Assembly: GCA_025451395.1 (NCBI GenBank)
Contig: JANWKM010000052.1
Location: forward strand, 1 to 38,709
Source of the DNA: Ilumatobacteraceae bacterium
GTDB lineage: Bacteria; Actinomycetota; Acidimicrobiia; Acidimicrobiales; Ilumatobacteraceae
Direction: 5' to 3'
DNA length: 38,709 bases
Shown: piece by piece, positions 1 to 7,630 of the stretch
Layout: each line of letters begins with the position of its first letter
Numbering within the stretch: position 1 is the first letter of the stretch
The notes under the pieces: model-generated
Told to the model about the DNA's origin: nothing
The model's input: only the letters and a program-made list of their open reading frames with translations
Database searches by the model: none
Translations under genes and position numbers: made by a program

Positions 1-24
1 GCCATTGCGAGGGCAGCGTAGGCG

Positions 25-2784
25 GTGGTCGATGGCGGTGGCAGACTGCCACCCGTGATATTCGACGGTTACGTCAACCAACTCCCCGACAGCGACCCTG
101 GCGAGACCGAGGAGTGGATGGAAAGCCTCCAGGCCGTCATCGATGTTCGCGGCAAAACTCGGGCCCGATTCCTGCTCGGCAAGTTGCTCGAGCACGCACA
201 CTCCGCGCAGGTGAGTTTCCCAGCAACCGTCAGCACACCGTACGTCAACACCATTCCGCACGAAGCCGAGCCGTGGTTCCCCGGCGACGAGTACATCGAA
301 CGCCGCATCCGCGCGTTCGTGCGTTGGAACGCAGCGATGATGGTGGTGCGCGCCAACAAGCACGCCGAAGGAATCGGCGGGCACCTCAGCACGTACGCGA
401 GTTCGGCGAGCCTGTACGAGATTGGGTTCAACCACTTCTTCCGCGGCAAGGACGACGGCAACGCCGGCGACCACATCTACTTCCAAGGCCACGCGACTCC
501 CGGCATCTACGCACGCGCCTTCCTCGAACGTCGCCTCAACGAACCCGATCTCGAACAGTTCCGCCGCGAGATCGGTCGCGGTGGTGCTGGACTGAGCAGC
601 TATCCGCATCCGCGCCTGATGCCCGACTTCTGGGAGTTCCCGACCGTCAGCATGGGTCTCGGTCCGATCTGCGCGCTGTACCAGGCCCGCTTCAACCGCT
701 ATCTGCTCAACCGCCAACTCGACGACACGACCGGCAGTCGCGTGTGGGCATTCCTCGGCGACGGTGAGTGCGACGAACCGGAAACGCTCGGCGCCATCAC
801 GCTGGCCAGTCGCGAGAAACTCGACAACCTTGTGTTCGTCGTCAACTGCAACTTGCAGCGGCTCGATGGCCCGGTGCGTGGCAACGGCAAGATCATCCAA
901 GAACTGGAAGCTGTCTTTCGCGGCGCCGGCTGGAACTGCATCAAGGTCATCCTTGGAAGCAAGTGGGACGAGCTGCTCGCTAACGACAAAGAGGGCGTCC
1001 TGCTCAACCAGCTCAACACGACAGTCGACGGACAGTTCCAGCGCTACAGCGTCGAGAACGGTGCGTACATCCGCGACGACTTCTTCGGCCCCGACCCGCG
1101 CCTGCGCCAACTGGTCGCGCACCTCAGCGACGAAGATCTGGTCAACCTGCCCCGTGGCGGCCACGACTACCGCAAGCTCTACGCCGCGTACAAGGCGGCC
1201 GTTGAGAACCTGGGCTCCGGCGCACCGACGGTGCTGTTGTGCAAGACGATCAAGGGATGGACGCTTGGCCCCGAGATCGAGGGCCGCAACTCGACGCACC
1301 AGATCAAGAAGATGAACGAGACGCAACTGATGAAGCTGCGCGATCGCCTGCATCTGCACGACGAGATCCCCGACTCGGCCTTTGCTGACGACAAGCTCCC
1401 GTACTTCCGCCCATCGCGCGACAGCGTCGAGTTCCAGTACATGATGGAGCGTCGCCGCGCACTCGGTGGCAGCATCCCCAAACGCATCGTGCGGCCGCGC
1501 AAAGTTGTCGGTCTACCGCTCGACAAAACGTTCGAAGAGTTGCGCAAAGGTTCGGCGAACCAAGCAGTCAGCACAACGATGGGCTTCACTCGCCTACTGC
1601 GCAACCTGGCGCGGGACGAGAACATCGGGCAATACGTCGTGCCGATCATTCCCGATGAGGGCCGCACGTTCGGTATGGACTCGCTGTTCCCCGAACTGAA
1701 GATCTACGCATCGCAAGGGCAGAAGTACGAGCCGGTCGATCACGACATGCTGTTGAGCTACAGCGAGAGCGCGCAGGGGCAAATCCTCGAAGAGGGCATC
1801 ACCGAGGCCGGCTCGCTGGCAAGCTTCATCGCCGCTGGCACGGCGTACGCCACCCGTGGCATTCCGACACTTCCCTTCTACACGTTCTATTCGATGTTCG
1901 GCTTCCAGCGCGTCGGCGACCTGATCTGGCAAGCAGCCGATGCACGCGTGCGCGGGTTTCTGCTCGGCGCCACGGCCGGCCGCACGACGTTGTCGGGCGA
2001 AGGTCTGCAACATCAAGACGGTCACTCGCTGGTGTTGGCCAGCACAGTGCCGCCGTGCCAGGCCTACGACCCGGCTTTCGCGTTCGAAGTCGCGGCGATC
2101 ATTCAGGCCGGCATCACCCGCATGTACGGCACCGACGACGAGCGCACCGCCGGCTTCGATCGCGACGTCTTCTATTACCTCACGCTGTACAACGAGAACT
2201 ATCTCATGCCGGCCATGCCCGCCGACCTCGACCCGGCGCACATCGTGCGCGGCCTCTATCGCTGGAAGGCTGCTCCTGCCGACACAATTCGCCACGCCAC
2301 CATATTGTTCAGCGGCTCCGCGCAAGGCGCCGCACATGCGGCGGCCGACGAGCTTTCCAAGCTCGGTATCGGTGTCGAACTTTGGTCGGCGACGTCGTAC
2401 AAGGCGCTGCGCGAAGACGCACTGGCCGCGGAGCGGTGGAATCGGCTGCACCCCAGCCATCCGACGCGCGTCCCGCTCGTGACCGAACTGCTCGCTGAGT
2501 CGAAAGGGCCAATCGTCGCAGTCACCGACTTCATGAAGATCGTCCCCGAGCAAATCGCACGCTTCCTTCCCGGGCGCACATTCGTGCCACTCGGAACCGA
2601 CGGTATGGGCCGCAGCGATACACGAGAAGCGCTGCGCCACTTCTTCGAGGTCGATACCGGTCACGTGGTGCTCGCCGTGCTCGACGCACTCGCATCGCAG
2701 GGATTGTCAGGACCAGCCGAATTGCACGCTGCAATGGAGCAGTTGGGCATCGACGCGGAAGCGTCGAACCCCGCAGTCGTATGA
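25..2784 (+). CDS. aceE: Pyruvate dehydrogenase E1 component, homodimeric type
   Basis: Thiamine-diphosphate-dependent decarboxylase that feeds acetyl groups from pyruvate into the pyruvate dehydrogenase complex; cytosolic. The 919-residue length fits the family (about 890-930). The ThDP/Mg motif is visible as GDGECDEPET from residue 245, followed by NCNLQRLDGPV from about 274. Other AceE blocks are STYASSA, YPHPRLMPDFWEFPTVSMGLGP and, in the second half, the pyrimidine-domain segment LSYSESAQGQILEEGITEAG. An in-frame TAG at 19-21 means translation must start at GTG 25 or GTG 55; family alignment begins around VIFDGYVNQLPD, which favours 55, but I keep the longer form. No E2 or E3 gene lies nearby. 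The stop overlaps the start of the next gene by 4 bp, an unexpected coupling of central metabolism to a glycosyltransferase. Identification is secure; the start is not. Confidence 0.97.
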   Translation: MVDGGGRLPPVIFDGYVNQLPDSDPGETEEWMESLQAVIDVRGKTRARFLLGKLLEHAHSAQVSFPATVSTPYVNTIPHEAEPWFPGDEYIERRIRAFVRWNAAMMVVRANKHAEGIGGHLSTYASSASLYEIGFNHFFRGKDDGNAGDHIYFQGHATPGIYARAFLERRLNEPDLEQFRREIGRGGAGLSSYPHPRLMPDFWEFPTVSMGLGPICALYQARFNRYLLNRQLDDTTGSRVWAFLGDGECDEPETLGAITLASREKLDNLVFVVNCNLQRLDGPVRGNGKIIQELEAVFRGAGWNCIKVILGSKWDELLANDKEGVLLNQLNTTVDGQFQRYSVENGAYIRDDFFGPDPRLRQLVAHLSDEDLVNLPRGGHDYRKLYAAYKAAVENLGSGAPTVLLCKTIKGWTLGPEIEGRNSTHQIKKMNETQLMKLRDRLHLHDEIPDSAFADDKLPYFRPSRDSVEFQYMMERRRALGGSIPKRIVRPRKVVGLPLDKTFEELRKGSANQAVSTTMGFTRLLRNLARDENIGQYVVPIIPDEGRTFGMDSLFPELKIYASQGQKYEPVDHDMLLSYSESAQGQILEEGITEAGSLASFIAAGTAYATRGIPTLPFYTFYSMFGFQRVGDLIWQAADARVRGFLLGATAGRTTLSGEGLQHQDGHSLVLASTVPPCQAYDPAFAFEVAAIIQAGITRMYGTDDERTAGFDRDVFYYLTLYNENYLMPAMPADLDPAHIVRGLYRWKAAPADTIRHATILFSGSAQGAAHAAADELSKLGIGVELWSATSYKALREDALAAERWNRLHPSHPTRVPLVTELLAESKGPIVAVTDFMKIVPEQIARFLPGRTFVPLGTDGMGRSDTREALRHFFEVDTGHVVLAVLDALASQGLSGPAELHAAMEQLGIDAEASNPAVV
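37..53. promoter_or_regulatory. Perfect 8-bp inverted repeat before the second possible aceE start
   Basis: GGTGGCAG, one base, CTGCCACC. The palindrome ends one base before GTG 55. If GTG 55 is the real start it would occupy the ribosome-binding or operator position; if GTG 25 is used it is coding sequence. A role as an operator or as an mRNA hairpin is inference. Confidence 0.3.
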
Positions 2785-4274
2785 CGACATTGTCGCGTCC
2801 GACTGCCGCGACGACGAAGACCGGTGCACTCGCGCTCGGAGTGCTGGTCGCCGGGTTAGTGCTGCGGTGGCTGGTGATGAGATCCGTGTTCGGAGACCTC
2901 AACGGCGACGAGGCCTACACGGGCTTGCAGTCGATCGGCGTGATACGCGACGGCCGCCTGCCGGTAGTGATCGACGGCAGCGTCTACTCCGCCACCATCG
3001 AGGCATATCTGTTCAGCCCTGTGCTCACTTTTGCCGGCGGCAGCGTCGCCATTCTCAAGTGGTTGTTCGTGGGTATGTGGGCTGTCGCTGCTGCCACAAC
3101 GTACGGCGCGACGCGCCAGCTTCTGAACCGGCGAGCGGCAGCGGCGGCCGGTGCGTTCGTGTGGCTCGCACCCGGTGCGCTGCTCGTCCTAAGCACCCGC
3201 GCCTATATGTGCTACGCGATCGGCCTCGCCGTCGTCGCTGGCACGGTGTGGGCAACGGCGGTCGTTGTCGACCAGCAAACACCTGCACCACGCGCTGCAG
3301 CGCTCGCCGGATTCCTCGCCGGTCTCGCGTTCTACATCCACCCGATGTTGGTGACTGTCGTCGGTCCCGTAATCGCGGTTGCGGCAGTCGTCCATCGTCG
3401 CGACTGGCGGCGGTGGTGGCTCCCTGCGGTTGGTGGCGCGATCGTCGCAAACCTTGCGTTCCTGGCTTGGAACGCAGTCAATAGCTGGCCGTCGCTAAAA
3501 GCGCAGGGCTACCAAATCGACGGGTCTCTGGATCGACTCAGCGGTTTCGTCGCGCGACTGTTACCGCGCGCTCTCGGGCTGCGCACGTTCGATGGCCGCT
3601 GGGTCTTGGGCCGGCCGATCGGTCTGCTCCTCTACGCGCTCATCGCCGCGGCAGTAGTTGTCGGGTGCGTCGAACTGCTGCGCACTGGTCGACCGAGCCG
3701 CTGGATAGTCCCCGTGGGTCTGATCTGCTGCTTGCCGTTGATGGCTCTCTTACCGAACTTGGCATACGTCGCCGATGGCAGGTACGGCATCATCCCGTTT
3801 CCGCTGATCGCGATCGCGCTAGGCGCGGCAGCATCAAGGGCGCTGCGCAACTGGAGCGTGGGCCGAGCGGTGGCAATCCTGGGCGTCGCGCTGGCAATCT
3901 GGATCGGGCTCACCTCGGTGGCATTCTTGGATCGCCAGCACGCACTCGAAAGCGCGCAACCGGGTGAGTGGCAGGACCGGACGATCAGCCGTTTGCACGA
4001 ACTCGGGATCGACAGCGTGGCCGGCAACTACTGGCTGGTCCTACCCCTCGAGTACCGCAGCGATCAGTCGATCCGCACGGCCGTTGCTGGCGCATATCCG
4101 ATTCGATTTCCCGAATCGCAGCGTCTCGTGCAAAACGCTCCCGCGGAGGAAGTTGCGTTCGTGTTTACGCCCGACGAGCTCGACCCAGATTTGTTCTACT
4201 TGCCGATCGATTCGTACCGCCGCGAAGATCTCGGTGGCATCATTCTCTACGTTCCGCTTGCAGTGGGCACGTAA
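2781..4274 (+). CDS. GT-C (PMT/ArnT-like) integral membrane glycosyltransferase
   Basis: A 497-residue polytopic membrane protein with roughly nine to ten hydrophobic segments. After the first membrane segment it carries GDEAYTG (about residues 39-45), the acidic first-loop motif of GT-C enzymes that take sugars from polyprenyl-phosphate carriers on the outer face of the membrane. The C-terminal ~110 residues (from about HALESAQPGEW) are soluble and probably extracytoplasmic. The ATG start overlaps the aceE stop (ATGA), so the two are translationally coupled. The next gene encodes a DPM1-like GT2, the usual maker of the lipid-linked donor, so the pair plausibly acts together. Acceptor and sugar cannot be read from the sequence. 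Family confidence is good, specific function unknown. Confidence 0.8.
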   Translation: MTTLSRPTAATTKTGALALGVLVAGLVLRWLVMRSVFGDLNGDEAYTGLQSIGVIRDGRLPVVIDGSVYSATIEAYLFSPVLTFAGGSVAILKWLFVGMWAVAAATTYGATRQLLNRRAAAAAGAFVWLAPGALLVLSTRAYMCYAIGLAVVAGTVWATAVVVDQQTPAPRAAALAGFLAGLAFYIHPMLVTVVGPVIAVAAVVHRRDWRRWWLPAVGGAIVANLAFLAWNAVNSWPSLKAQGYQIDGSLDRLSGFVARLLPRALGLRTFDGRWVLGRPIGLLLYALIAAAVVVGCVELLRTGRPSRWIVPVGLICCLPLMALLPNLAYVADGRYGIIPFPLIAIALGAAASRALRNWSVGRAVAILGVALAIWIGLTSVAFLDRQHALESAQPGEWQDRTISRLHELGIDSVAGNYWLVLPLEYRSDQSIRTAVAGAYPIRFPESQRLVQNAPAEEVAFVFTPDELDPDLFYLPIDSYRREDLGGIILYVPLAVGT

Positions 4275-4282
4275 CGTACGGC

Positions 4283-4288
4283 AGGAGG
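4283..4288 (+). promoter_or_regulatory. Strong Shine-Dalgarno (AGGAGG) for the DPM1-like GT2
   Basis: AGGAGG lies 7 bases before GTG 4296 and settles that start. It is notable because many genes in the window instead start from leaderless or stop-overlapping positions. Confidence 0.75.
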
Positions 4289-4295
4289 CGGCACT

Positions 4296-5006
4296 GTGTG
4301 GAACGGAAAGAGGTTGGCAGTGATCCTGCCCACCTATAACGAGGCGGACAGCATCGCGGAGTGCATCAACGCCTTCCACGAATTGGGCATCGTCGACGAC
4401 ATCCTCGTCGTCAACAACAATGCGCACCCCGATACGTCGCCAGCAGTGGCTAGAACGTTCGCGCGCGAAGTGTTCGAACCCACGCAGGGCTACGGCGCCG
4501 CAATCCGACGGGGCTTCAGCGAGACTGCCCTCTCCGATCTGGTGTGCGTGTGCGAGCCCGACGCGACGTTCGACCCGCGCGACATCTTGAAGCTGCTGCC
4601 GTTCACCGAAGACGTCGACCTGGTGCTCGGCTCGCGAACAGTGCAAACGTTCATTTTCAGCGGCGCCAACATGGGCGTCTTCCTACGCTGGGGTAACTGG
4701 GCAGTGGCGAAGTTCACCGAGGTGTTGTTCAACACCGTCTATTTGTCTGATGTTGGTTGCACGTTTCGCGTGATCACTCGCGCGGGGATCGATCGGATGA
4801 CGCCGGAGTTCCGTGGCAACGGCTCGTCGTTCGGTTTCGAGATGATGCTTCACGCTGCGCGCCTGCGTGTCCCGCTAGTGCAAGTGCCGGTCAAGTACCT
4901 TCCTCGCGTTGGCGAGAGTTCGGTGACCGGCGACCGCAAGAAGACATTTCGCTTAGGAATGGCGATGGTCGGTTTGCTCGTCCGCGAGCGTCTGCGTCGC
5001 AAGTAA
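4296..5006 (+). CDS. GT2 glycosyltransferase, polyprenyl-phosphate sugar synthase (DPM1-like)
   Basis: A 236-residue GT-A fold enzyme. LAVILPTYNEADSIAECI at the N-terminus is the nucleotide-binding start of family 2. CEPDATFDPRDI (about residues 86-97) replaces the usual DADGQHDP metal-binding segment, and GSRT and GCTFRVITR follow as in dolichol-phosphate mannose synthase-like enzymes. There is no C-terminal membrane anchor, so it resembles the soluble DPM1 type. The predicted job is to transfer a sugar from a nucleotide to polyprenyl phosphate on the cytoplasmic face, presumably for the GT-C gene just upstream (21 bp gap). The third aspartate position reads DATF rather than DGQ, so the donor may differ from the classical enzyme. 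Confidence 0.85.
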   Translation: MWNGKRLAVILPTYNEADSIAECINAFHELGIVDDILVVNNNAHPDTSPAVARTFAREVFEPTQGYGAAIRRGFSETALSDLVCVCEPDATFDPRDILKLLPFTEDVDLVLGSRTVQTFIFSGANMGVFLRWGNWAVAKFTEVLFNTVYLSDVGCTFRVITRAGIDRMTPEFRGNGSSFGFEMMLHAARLRVPLVQVPVKYLPRVGESSVTGDRKKTFRLGMAMVGLLVRERLRRK

Positions 5007-5010
5007 CCGG

Positions 5011-5925
5011 TTAACTGCGGATGCATTCCCACGTGACGAAGTGATACGGCGGTAGCCATCCCATCGCGGTGGCCTCCGCGTCGTCAGCCACAACCGTTAG
5101 GTCGTCGGGGCGGGCGCAGCGCACCATGTCGACGATGTCGAACACGTCGGTATTGAGTGGCATCTCACCTTCGCCGCGAAGCAAGCGGGCGAACGCGGCA
5201 GTGACAAGCACGGTCGTCGTGAAGCCGGCCTGACGCAACATCGCGGTGAGGTCCCATCCGAAGTTCCAATGCACGAGCGTGTTGTCGGCGTGATACTCCG
5301 GTTTCGAAGGCTTTGCGGTGTTGCCGCGCAGCAATGGCACCTGCAGGTACATCCGACCACCCGGCGAGAGGGCACGGTGAATCTCTCCGAGCGCGGCGGC
5401 GGTGTCGGGAACGTGTTCGAGCACGTGGGGCGTGAGCAGCAGGTCGATCGAGGAATCGGGCAGTGCCATGCTCTGCAGATCGATCTGGATGTCGGCTCGA
5501 TGGGCGCCAAGGTCGTAGTCGCTGGCCTGATAACGAAAGTGACGGTGCATCATTGCGCGATAGTCGGTTCCCATTCGAGGGCTGGTCTCGAGCACCCGCG
5601 CCCTGCGGGGCAGGCTCGACTGCGCTCGCGAACTGCACCACAGCAGAAAACGATCGCGTGCACAAGACTCACACACCGGGCAAATTGCAGACTCGGAATG
5701 TTCGATTCCGATAAAAGCTGCTCCCGACCAACCGCAAATGTTGCAGCGCCGTGGACCACCTGTATTCAGTCGGCCAACAGATCCGGTGCCTTGTGATATC
5801 CACCATTTGTCGGTCGGTAGCTCGAGGCCGACGCGACGCGCGATCGGCCTCAATCGCCAACGTATTCCGGCCGGCACCAACCTGCCGACGCGGCGTAGCG
5901 ACCGGACTACGAGGCGGCTCGACAT
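5011..5925 (-). CDS. SAM-dependent methyltransferase with N-terminal zinc ribbon
   Basis: A 304-residue protein. A four-cysteine cluster, CNIC and CPVCESC (about residues 60-88), suggests a structural zinc site. The methyltransferase core follows: VLETSPRMGTDY is a variant motif I, LQSMALPDSSIDLLLTPHVLEHVPD is the motif IV region typical of Methyltransf_11 proteins, and LSPGGRMYLQVPL is the later strand. The likely role is methylation of a sugar or a glycan end, given the neighbours. ATG 5925 is supported by TATACT 8 bases upstream with no Shine-Dalgarno, a leaderless arrangement. It converges on the GT2 gene with only 4 bp between the stops. The substrate is unknown. Confidence 0.8.
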   Translation of the reverse strand: MSSRLVVRSLRRVGRLVPAGIRWRLRPIARRVGLELPTDKWWISQGTGSVGRLNTGGPRRCNICGWSGAAFIGIEHSESAICPVCESCARDRFLLWCSSRAQSSLPRRARVLETSPRMGTDYRAMMHRHFRYQASDYDLGAHRADIQIDLQSMALPDSSIDLLLTPHVLEHVPDTAAALGEIHRALSPGGRMYLQVPLLRGNTAKPSKPEYHADNTLVHWNFGWDLTAMLRQAGFTTTVLVTAAFARLLRGEGEMPLNTDVFDIVDMVRCARPDDLTVVADDAEATAMGWLPPYHFVTWECIRS

Positions 5926-5933
5926 GTTGAGCG

Positions 5934-5939
5934 AGTATA
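5934..5939 (-). promoter_or_regulatory. -10 box TATACT for a leaderless methyltransferase mRNA
   Basis: TATACT read on the minus strand, 8 bases before ATG 5925. The match to the -10 consensus is excellent and there is no room for a 5' leader. No convincing -35 box is seen. Confidence 0.55.
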
Positions 5940-5959
5940 TGTGTGTGCAACCGGCCAGC

Positions 5960-5965
5960 TAACGT
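5960..5965 (+). promoter_or_regulatory. -10-like box TAACGT before the 92-residue gene
   Basis: TAACGT, 6 bases before GTG 5972. It is weaker than its divergent partner at 5934-5939, but the spacing matches the other leaderless starts here. Confidence 0.35.
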
Positions 5966-5971
5966 CGACGT

Positions 5972-6250
5972 GTGGCATCGATTTCCGGATTCGTCCGACG
6001 GTTGCGCGGGTTCAGCTCACTACCAGTCCAGGTTGCAGACTTGCGCGCGAAGGTCGACCAGATGCATAGCGTGCTGATGGCGTTGAACCACGAGGTGCAC
6101 AGTGGGTCCGAGGAAGCTCTCCCATTGTTCCTCGGTCATGCCGAGCGACTCCGGCTCGATGCCGACACCGCGATCGGTGCGGTGCAGGTGATCGAACGAC
6201 AGCTCGCCGAGCTGGAACAAGCGATTGCCGCGCTGCGCAGCAATGGCTGA
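5972..6250 (+). CDS. Small helical (coiled-coil) protein coupled to a GT4
   Basis: A 92-residue protein of unknown family. It has a basic N-terminus (MASISGFVRRLRGF) and then long alanine/leucine/glutamate-rich stretches with heptad-like spacing (VADLRAKVDQMHSVLMAL; IERQLAELEQAIAALRS). There are no membrane segments or catalytic motifs. Its stop lies 8 bp inside the following GT4 gene, so the two are translationally coupled and probably made together. A role as a scaffold, membrane-docking or length-control partner of the glycosyltransferase is only inference. The 80-residue protein at 13932-14174 occupies a similar position beside another glycosyltransferase. Confidence 0.65.
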   Translation: MASISGFVRRLRGFSSLPVQVADLRAKVDQMHSVLMALNHEVHSGSEEALPLFLGHAERLRLDADTAIGAVQVIERQLAELEQAIAALRSNG

Positions 6251-7616
6251 TGCACTTAGCCATCTCATCGTCGATGGCCGGACTGTTTGCCATCCCACCG
6301 GAGGGCCGCGCGGTATCGGCCGTTACGTGATCGGGTTGCTCTCCGGTCTTCGCCAAATTCACGCGCCCGTGATCGCGCTGTACGAGACGGAAGAACAGAA
6401 GTCGCTGTTGACCCGAGCCGTTCCCGACTTGGATCTGCGGCAATTGGAACCCGCAGTGATACGCGATCTCAGCGTGCCGGGCAGTTGGTATCTGGCTACA
6501 CAATTGATGCTGCACCCGATACCGCTCGACCCGGTGCCGCGCATCATCACCGACTCCGGATTGCCCGTGGCCGCCATCATGTACGACGTCATCAGGGAGC
6601 GGCACCCGGAGCTGTATCAGGTTCGCGCCGAGTCGCGCGCACAGGTCCTGATTCGCGGCATGCTGGCCCGCACACTCGATGCGCTGCTCGCCATCTCCGA
6701 CTTCGCCGCCGACACGGCCGCGGAGGAACTGCACTTCCCGCGTGATCGCATCACCATGATCGGTGCTGGCGTCGACCCGAAATTTGCACCCGCAGTCGAC
6801 GACCCGTGGCCACGGCTGCAGGGCGTCCTTCGCGCCGACCGGCGCCGCATCGTTGTCACTGTCACGGGCGAGGATCCGCGTAAGAACACCACTCGCCTGG
6901 CGCAGGCCTGGGCAACACTGCCTGCGACGCTGCGCCGTTCGCATCGGTTGGTGGTGATCGGTGATTCGGATGAGGTCGGGACTGCGGATGTCGATTTCAC
7001 TGGCCCGGTCACCGACGAACAGCTAGTAGCGATCTACCAATTCGCCGAGCTGGCGGTAATGCCGTCGACAGACGAGGGGTTCGGGCTGCCCGCGTTAGAA
7101 GCAGCAGCGTGTGGATGCGCAGTGATCACATCCAATGTGTCCGCACTTCCGGAAGTGCTTGCCGAACCCGCAGCACAGTTCGATCCCTACGACGTGACGG
7201 CAATAGCCGCAGCTGTCGAACGAGCGCTGATCGATTCAGCACATCGCGAGCTGCTCCTCGCCGCCGCGCAGCGCGCCTTGACGCGGTGGACGTGGACCAA
7301 CGTTGGGCGCGCCGTCGTGTCTTCGTTGGAAGAACTAGACCCCCGCCGAGTTCGCCAACTGCGCAAAGTTCCCTACCGCGTTGCTGTGACTGGCACGTTC
7401 GACGACTCGGTAATCGGGCGAGCGAACACTTCCCGAGTCCACGAGTTGGCGAAACAGTCACCGCTCGCGGAGATCACACTGCTCGTCGACAACTCCGCCA
7501 ACGACCATTCGACCAACGACCGTGCAACCAACGCGGGTCCACAGCGCTTCCCTGTGCGTGCCCTCGGACGATTCGTGCCGCGCTCACAATTCGATGAAGT
7601 GATCACGCTCGACTGA
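6243..7616 (+). CDS. GT4 family glycosyltransferase
   Basis: A 457-residue GT-B fold enzyme. The N-terminal Rossmann domain shows GGPRGIGRYVIGLL, the usual GT4 acceptor-side loop. The C-terminal domain shows TVTGEDPRKNTTRLAQAW (the conserved RKN region) and PSTDEGFGLPALEAAACGCAVITSN, the EX7E catalytic signature. The start is taken as ATG 6243, overlapping the upstream stop. About 85 residues after the GT-B domain (KVPYRVAVTGTFDD...FDEVITLD) look like the start of a further domain that stops abruptly. The same final segment recurs at 9821-9868, next to the following GT2 gene, so this 3' end appears rebuilt by the insertion at 7617-9820. Sugar specificity is unknown. Confidence 0.85.
   Translation: MADALSHLIVDGRTVCHPTGGPRGIGRYVIGLLSGLRQIHAPVIALYETEEQKSLLTRAVPDLDLRQLEPAVIRDLSVPGSWYLATQLMLHPIPLDPVPRIITDSGLPVAAIMYDVIRERHPELYQVRAESRAQVLIRGMLARTLDALLAISDFAADTAAEELHFPRDRITMIGAGVDPKFAPAVDDPWPRLQGVLRADRRRIVVTVTGEDPRKNTTRLAQAWATLPATLRRSHRLVVIGDSDEVGTADVDFTGPVTDEQLVAIYQFAELAVMPSTDEGFGLPALEAAACGCAVITSNVSALPEVLAEPAAQFDPYDVTAIAAAVERALIDSAHRELLLAAAQRALTRWTWTNVGRAVVSSLEELDPRRVRQLRKVPYRVAVTGTFDDSVIGRANTSRVHELAKQSPLAEITLLVDNSANDHSTNDRATNAGPQRFPVRALGRFVPRSQFDEVITLD
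7572..7616 (+). repeat. Direct repeat, copy 1 (3' end of the GT4 gene)
   Basis: The end of the GT4 gene, encoding FVPRSQFDEVITLD and stop. It matches 9821-9868 with about 38 of 44 aligned bases identical, including a run of 16. The two copies bracket the minus-strand surface-protein gene. Confidence 0.75.
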
Positions 7617-7618
7617 AA

Positions 7619-7630
7619 ACGCGTACGCGT
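7619..7630. repeat. 12-bp perfect palindrome at the insertion edge
   Basis: ACGCGTACGCGT is fully self-complementary and sits exactly between the GT4 stop and the stop of the minus-strand surface-protein gene. It lacks a loop and a U-tract, so it is not a normal terminator. It could be a protein-binding or recombination site; that is inference. Confidence 0.4.

Noticed and set aside
1594-2664. A 356-codon open frame on the minus strand inside aceE
   Set aside because: It lies wholly antisense to a clear AceE coding region and shows no domain; it is a by-product of high GC.
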